Both the position numbers and the translations under genes were made by a program. This document shows positions 5,149-8,959 of a stretch of DNA of 8,959 nt, piece after piece (within the stretch, counting starts at the first letter, position 1; every line of letters begins with the position of its first letter). Source of the stretch: Phocaeicola_A sp963643925 (lineage in GTDB: Bacteria > Bacteroidota > Bacteroidia > Bacteroidales > Bacteroidaceae); assembly GCA_963643925.1 (NCBI GenBank), contig CAVINS010000090.1:1-8959 (forward strand), given 5' to 3'. The notes under the pieces are model-generated. The model did no database searches and was not told where the DNA came from. It worked only from the letters and a program-made list of their open reading frames with translations.

Positions 5149-5940
5149 ATGGGAATGTTATACGTAGTACCTACGCCGGTGGGCAATCTAGAGGACATGA
5201 CTCTGCGCGCCATCCGGGTGCTGAAGGAGGCGGATCTGATACTGGCAGAAGATACGCGCACCTCCGGCGTCTTGCTGAAACATTTCGACATAAAGAACGC
5301 CATGCAGTCGCACCATAAGTTCAACGAACACCAGACCGTGGAGAGTGTGGTGAACCGCATCAAGGGCGGCGACACGGTGGCGCTGATATCCGACGCCGGA
5401 ACGCCTGCCATCTCCGACCCCGGGTTCCTGGTGGTGCGCGAGTGCGTGCGCAACGGCATAGAGGTGCAGTGTCTGCCCGGTGCCACGGCCTTCGTGCCGG
5501 CATTAGTCTCTTCCGGCCTGCCCAACGAACGCTTCTGCTTCGAGGGTTTCTTGCCACAGAAGAAAGGCCGCGCTACACGTCTGATGCAGCTGCAAAACGA
5601 GTCGCGCACGATGGTCTTCTATGAATCTCCCTATCGCTTGGTGAAGACGTTGACACAGTTCATCGAATACTTCGGTGCGGACCGTCAGGTCTCCGTCTGC
5701 CGCGAAATCTCCAAGGTGCACGAGGAGAGTGTGCGCGGAACGCTGACAGAGGTGGTGGCTCACTTCACCGAAATGGAGCCGCGCGGCGAAATAGTCATCG
5801 TGTTGGCTGGCTGCGACGAGAAGGAAGACTCCGCCACGGCTTCCCGTGAAGAGGGCGTAGCGGAGACGGACAGCGACTGGAAAGTGCTGAGGATCAACAA
5901 GAAGAAAAAGAAATTCAAACTCGAAGCCGATGAACAGTAG
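5149..5940 (+). CDS. rsmI: 16S rRNA (cytidine(1402)-2'-O)-methyltransferase RsmI
   Basis: 263-residue cytoplasmic enzyme that methylates the ribose of C1402 in 16S rRNA using S-adenosylmethionine, near the decoding centre. The N-terminus LYVVPTPVGNLEDMTLRA, the AEDTRTSGVLL block, ALISDAGTPAISDPG (about residues 78-92), LPGATAFVPALVSSGLP and FYESPYRL are the RsmI signatures within the tetrapyrrole-methylase fold. Length is close to the E. coli enzyme (286). The last 40 residues are charged and variable and end in a lysine-rich stretch (KKKKKFKLEADEQ), which may contact RNA. Start: ATG 5149 gives the usual compact N-terminus; the TTG at 5143 is in frame but unnecessary, and ATG 5155 is possible. 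Neighbours (tRNA-Lys array upstream on the opposite strand, lipoprotein downstream) are not functionally linked. Confidence 0.95.
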   Translation: MGMLYVVPTPVGNLEDMTLRAIRVLKEADLILAEDTRTSGVLLKHFDIKNAMQSHHKFNEHQTVESVVNRIKGGDTVALISDAGTPAISDPGFLVVRECVRNGIEVQCLPGATAFVPALVSSGLPNERFCFEGFLPQKKGRATRLMQLQNESRTMVFYESPYRLVKTLTQFIEYFGADRQVSVCREISKVHEESVRGTLTEVVAHFTEMEPRGEIVIVLAGCDEKEDSATASREEGVAETDSDWKVLRINKKKKKFKLEADEQ

Positions 5941-6029
5941 TCCTCGGATTCGGGTGGAAAAGAGACAATAAACAACAAACAATAATTGAGAACAAGTAAT
6001 AAAAACATTTTCATTTAAAAGTATTGAAT

Positions 6030-6878
6030 ATGAAAAAGTTAGCTTTATTGACACTATGTGTGGCTGCTTTGCTTGCATCATGCGATGGCGGTGGCAAATC
6101 TGCATTGAAGGCTGAGAACGACTCTTTGTTGACGGCTCTGTCGGAGCGTAATGCCGAACTCGACCAGATTATGGGAACATTCAACGAGATTCAGGAAGGA
6201 TTCCAGCAAATCAACGCGGCTGAGAACCGTGTGGACCTGCAGGCTCAGACGGGCGAGGGAATCTCTCCGACGGAGAAGATCAAGGACGATTTGGAGTTCA
6301 TCACCAAGACGATGGCCGACAATCGGGAACAGATTGCCAAGCTGCAGAAACAATTGAAGAACAGTACCTACAACTCTGCACAGCTGAAGAAAGCCGTAGC
6401 TAACCTGCAGGCTCAGTTGGAGGAGAAGACCTTGCAGATAAAGTCGCTGCAGGAGGAGTTGGCTGCCAAGAACATCCGTATCAGCGAGCTCGACGATGCC
6501 GTTGCCGGACTGACTACCGACGTGGAGAACCTCTCGGCTGAGAACGAGGCCAAGACGAAAACCGTGGCTGCCCAGGACAAAGCCCTGAACTCCGCATGGT
6601 ATGTGTTCGGCACACGCAAGGAACTCAAGGAGCAGAAGATCCTGCAGAAGGGTGATGTGCTGAAGAACGGCGACTTCAACAAGGATTACTTCTCGCAGAT
6701 AGACATCCGCGAGTTCAAGGAGCTGAAGCTCTACTCCAAGAAGGCTGAGTTGCTGACCACCCATCCCGACGGCTCTTACAAGCTGGAGAAGGATGCCAAG
6801 GGCCAGTATGTGCTCACCATCACCAACGCCAACGAGTTCTGGAGCGTTTCGCGCTTCCTCGTCATAGAGACGAAATAA
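6030..6878 (+). CDS. Coiled-coil lipoprotein, Cbp1-like (putative collagen-binding adhesin family)
   Basis: 282-residue lipoprotein: MKKLALLTLCVAALLASC with lipobox L-A-S-C (Cys18). Residues about 26-185 are heptad-rich and almost certainly a long coiled coil (KLQKQLKNSTYNSAQLKKAV, LQAQLEEKTLQIKSLQEELA and similar). The C-terminal 95 residues form a compact domain (AWYVFGTRKELKEQKIL ... EFWSVSRFLVIE). To my memory this matches the Bacteroides family named after B. fragilis Cbp1, a roughly 31-kDa collagen-binding glycoprotein; collagen binding here is inference. Asp31-Ser32-Leu33 is a Bacteroides O-glycosylation motif (D-S/T-hydrophobic), consistent with a glycoprotein. Start ATG 6030, not the TTG at 6024. 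It lies 89 bases after rsmI; no clear TAnnTTTG box was found in between, so its promoter is unresolved. Confidence 0.7.
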   Translation: MKKLALLTLCVAALLASCDGGGKSALKAENDSLLTALSERNAELDQIMGTFNEIQEGFQQINAAENRVDLQAQTGEGISPTEKIKDDLEFITKTMADNREQIAKLQKQLKNSTYNSAQLKKAVANLQAQLEEKTLQIKSLQEELAAKNIRISELDDAVAGLTTDVENLSAENEAKTKTVAAQDKALNSAWYVFGTRKELKEQKILQKGDVLKNGDFNKDYFSQIDIREFKELKLYSKKAELLTTHPDGSYKLEKDAKGQYVLTITNANEFWSVSRFLVIETK

Positions 6879-6901
6879 CCCGGGCCGACCGCAGCCCGAC
6901 G

Positions 6902-7856
6902 TGCCTATACCGGATGTCTATGGAGAGACACATTCTGACTGTACTATTGGTTGGGCGGCGAAGACGGCTTGATGAGGATGGACGAGAGCCTTACGCACTA
7001 CTCCCTCTTCCCGGTAGGCGACCTGGTGGGAGTCATCATGGGTGCAAGTGCGGGGCCTCCATCTGTAAATACCGCAACGGAGAGTTGTTGGTCCCCTGCA
7101 TGAAGGAACTGGTGGTAGTCGACACGAAATCCCCATTCCGCCATTCGCCCGTGCAGATTGCCAGGATGTCGGTCAACGGAGAGCCCCTTGCCGACAGCTA
7201 TCAGCTCCGCACGGACACCACCATCGCAAAGAACTGGAGCTGGATTTGGTTCCTCTTCTTCGGACTGGTTGGGGTAGGGGCATCCTCGCCTACCTGATGG
7301 TGCGGAAGATGGACAGATCGAACCCACAGCACGATGCACCGACATCTGTGGATGAAAACGGACAATCAGTTGCACCAGCGGCTATGGACGGAACCTGTGA
7401 GGCACTGGCAGGCACTGATGAGGACTCAAAATCAGGTGCAAAATTCGATGCCCATACGGAGACTCAATCAGGTGCAAAATTCGGTGTCAATACGGAGACT
7501 GAATCCGGTGCAAAACCCAGTGCCAATACGGAAACTCGATCGGGTGCAAAATTCGGTGCCCATACGAATACGAATGCCAATTCAGGTGCAAAATTCGATG
7601 TCCATACGAAGACGAAAGCCGAAGGGGACGCCAAGGCAAGCCGCGAGGATGAGGAGCAGCCGTACGTTGATGCGGAGAGACGAGCTCCCTAGAATACAGT
7701 GTGAAGCTGAGCGACGATGAGGCTCAGAAGGTGATTGTGGCGCTAAGACCTACATGGAGAAAGGCAAGCCTTACCTGAACGTGGACCTCGGGCAGAGTGG
7801 GGGGCGCAGGCCATCTTCATCGGCGAGCACGTCGATGGGGCGACGTTAACGAAGTA
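6902..7856 (+). pseudogene. Decayed membrane-anchored regulator, probable AraC-type HTH
   Basis: Protein-like segments occur in sequence but in different frames: LYYWLGGEDGLMRMDESL...LFPVGDLVGV (about 6939-7050, frame 3), NGELLVPCMKELVVVDTK...NWSWIWFLFFGLVG (about 7075-7275, frame 2, ending in a transmembrane helix), GILAYLMVRKMDR plus a repeat linker (about 7277-7680, frame 1), SSLEYSVKLSDDEAQKVIVAL (about 7683-7743, frame 3), KTYMEKGKPYLNVDL (7745-7789, frame 2) and AQAIFIGEHVDGATLTK to a stop at 7854-7856. Two joins need only one base each: a G in the run near 7270 and an A near 7745. YMEKGKPYLNxDL followed by AxAIG-like sequence is typical of AraC-type HTH domains in Bacteroides membrane regulators. 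At least four frameshifts make function very unlikely. The original start is not recoverable. Confidence 0.6.
7432..7617 (+). repeat. 36-bp coding tandem repeat, five units
   Basis: Five units start at 7432, 7468, 7504, 7540 and 7582; the fourth is 42 bp long. Each encodes a 12-residue unit of the form S-G-A-K-F-(D/G)-(A/V)-(H/N)-T-(E/N/K)-T-x. The units are diverged at single positions, so the expansion is not recent. Unit length is a multiple of three, showing it grew while the frame was translated. It lies in the cytoplasmic linker between the transmembrane helix and the HTH remnant of the decayed regulator. Confidence 0.85.
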
Positions 7857-7995
7857 GACCCGACGTCGAGGAAATGTATTGAATATACCTTTGAAATGAT
7901 AATTGAGATGCTGAAATACTAAAACTAAACTTGGCTGAAATACAGCTTTTTACATGACTTAATTTTTTTATACCAATTTTTCAAATAAGTCCAAG
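7857..7995. other. A/T-rich intergenic stretch
   Basis: Much lower GC than the flanks. No gene is supported. A small stem GCTG-AAATA-CAGC followed by TTTTT around 7932-7950 could be a weak plus-strand terminator for the dead regulator, but a 4-bp stem is poor evidence. Confidence 0.3.
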
Positions 7996-8046
7996 CCACC
8001 TCTTCGTTCCGCCGCATAGCCTTTAAAGAGCGGAATGAAGAGGTGG
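7996..8046. terminator. Long 17-bp hairpin downstream of fic
   Basis: CCACCTCTTCGTTCCGC (7996-8012) pairs with GCGGAATGAAGAGGTGG (8030-8046) with a single G-U-type mismatch and a 17-base loop. It stands 43 bases after the fic stop (8090, minus strand). No immediate U-tract follows on the minus strand; on the plus strand the following bases (TCGTTTGTGTGTT) are moderately T-rich. It could be a transcription barrier for both directions, an mRNA-stabilising 3' stem, or a trace of a small mobile element. Confidence 0.5.
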
Positions 8047-8089
8047 TCGTTTGTGTGTTATTTCTAAAAGATGCAAATATCCTCCCGTG

Positions 8090-8877
8090 TCAGAACGGGA
8101 ACGTGGTGAAGCGTCGGGAGTTCGCCTCTTTCTGTTCCATCTCGCTCAGCATGCGCCGCGTGGCGGTCTCGAAGAAGAAGTGGATGAGGTGCTCGTCGGT
8201 CCCCTCGGTTCGAATCATGCGTAGGGAGGTGATGTACTCCTGACGCTTGTCGGAGGGGATGATGAACAGCGGGTGTCCCATGCGAAGGAAGATGTGGTTG
8301 CTCAGCAACCGGCCGGTGCGGCCGTTGCTGTCGCGAAAGGGGTGGAGGTACTCGTAGAACCCGTGAAAACGGGCTGCCAACACCATTGGGTGGACCGTGG
8401 CGGCCGCGATGGCCCGTTCGGTGGAGTCCAGCAGGCGGGGCCTTGCCATCAGCTCTTCGTGATCGCCGAAGACGATATCTTCCGCTGCCATGTCGGTGGT
8501 GGTGTATTCGCCCGGTATGGCGTCCGGAGTGCGGTAGGAGAGGGTGTGGAGTGTCACACGCCGGTTGATTTCCTTCAGCAATGCCTCCTCAGCGGGCCGT
8601 TCGTATGCTGCATCATATACTCGAAAACCTCGAAGTGGTCCAGCATCTCGAACGCCTCAAGTAGGGTTTTGCCGGCAGGAATCATTCCAAGACCTTTTTC
8701 CTTCAGTTCGCGCGTGTCGTCCACGGAGAACGAGTTGCCTTCGATGGCACAAGAGTGTGCCGAGAAGAGTATCTCGTTGTACTTGACGAACTCCTCCCGA
8801 TTCATCGTGTTGACGATAGAGGCCTGGTATTTCTTCCTCAACGCTTCGTATTCCCTGATTTCCTGCTCGAACTGCAC
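8090..8877 (-). pseudogene. fic: Class II Fic adenylyltransferase, frameshifted
   Basis: Fic enzymes transfer AMP from ATP to a hydroxyl side chain of a target protein. The upstream part (8877-8575, 100 residues from a GTG) has the inhibitory-helix motif S-x-x-x-E-G (Ser42, Glu46, Gly47 in SAHSCAIEGN) preceding the core, which defines class II. The downstream part (8581-8090, 163 residues) has HPFRDSNGRTGR (8344-8309), the catalytic His and Mg-binding Asp, with Ser in place of the usual Gly. The parts join cleanly if one base is restored near 8586-8592: CTG-AGG-AGG becomes CTG-AnG-GAG-GCA-TTG, giving GPL-x-EALLKEINRR. An apparent restart at TTG 8581 would lack the inhibitory helix, so a truncated unregulated Fic core is conceivable but unproven. 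The 54-bp repeat begins 29 bases upstream of the GTG and no ATG is seen, so the native start or promoter may be lost. The frame stays open upstream into the repeat. Confidence 0.85.
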
Positions 8878-8905
8878 TTGACTGTATGTTTTTGCGTTTC
8901 TCTCA

Positions 8906-8959
8906 GCGCACCCGACAAACTCCGTGGACTGGAGTCCCAGAGGCTAACCCAAAAACTGT
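8906..8959. repeat. 54-bp inverted repeat, right copy
   Basis: Perfect reverse complement of 106-159, ending at the last base of the window. The unique flank is the 5' region of fic. If the repeat is an insertion-sequence end, the element extends to the right beyond the window, reading away from fic, as a mirror image of the left copy. Confidence 0.8.

Noticed and set aside
6881..6898. Terminator after the Cbp1-like gene (CGGGC-8-GCCCG)
   Set aside because: Only a 5-bp stem without a T-tract; too weak to annotate.
7432..7617. CRISPR or regulatory repeat array
   Set aside because: Units are contiguous, codon-sized and encode a 12-residue motif in an open frame.
8043..8243. 66-codon plus-strand ORF near the end of fic
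   Set aside because: It overlaps the conserved C-terminal Fic coding sequence on the opposite strand and has no domain.

Overview
The window looks like gut Bacteroides or a close relative. The promoters I can read follow the Bacteroidetes pattern (TTTG-like box, 19-20 bases, TAnnTTTG). Secreted proteins are lipoproteins, Shine-Dalgarno sites are not prominent, and several genes (Cbp1-like lipoprotein, DUF3089 lipoprotein, class II Fic, DUF4007) resemble Bacteroides families. Assignments rest on motifs read by eye, not on a database search.

Layout. (1) 1-392 is mobile DNA. The 5' end of a probable transposase ORF runs off the left edge on the minus strand. Next to it is the C-terminal piece of an ISL3-type transposase, whose right inverted-repeat end (381-392) has split a DUF4007 gene on the minus strand. 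(2) 393-1090 holds the DUF4007 remnant, a set of 22-bp spaced palindromes, a doubtful 101-codon ORF and a clear minus-strand promoter. (3) 1204-4590 is a plus-strand operon: lipoprotein tyrosine phosphatase, DUF3089 alpha/beta-hydrolase lipoprotein and bile acid:sodium symporter family transporter. The layout suggests two envelope hydrolases feeding an inner-membrane carrier; the substrate is unknown. (4) 4596-4972 is a minus-strand array of three tRNA-Lys(TTT) genes in 106-bp tandem units, with its own promoter and terminator. (5) 5112-6878 carries rsmI and a Cbp1-like coiled-coil lipoprotein. (6) 6902-7856 is a decayed gene with several frameshifts. It probably encoded a membrane-anchored regulator with an AraC-type HTH, and it contains a 36-bp repeat coding for a 12-residue unit. 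(7) 7996-8046 is a long hairpin. (8) 8090-8877 is a class II Fic adenylyltransferase gene on the minus strand, broken by one frameshift. Its 5' side abuts a 54-bp sequence that is a perfect inverted copy of 106-159.

The centre is intact, ordinary chromosome (operon, tRNAs, rsmI, lipoprotein). Both flanks are accessory DNA with broken genes: DUF4007, ISL3 transposase, regulator, fic. I did not find a complete new system. The items most worth a second look are the 22-bp palindromes in front of the DUF4007 remnant, the phosphatase-hydrolase-transporter operon, the damaged class II fic, and the inverted repeat at both ends, which may mark two copies of one insertion sequence.
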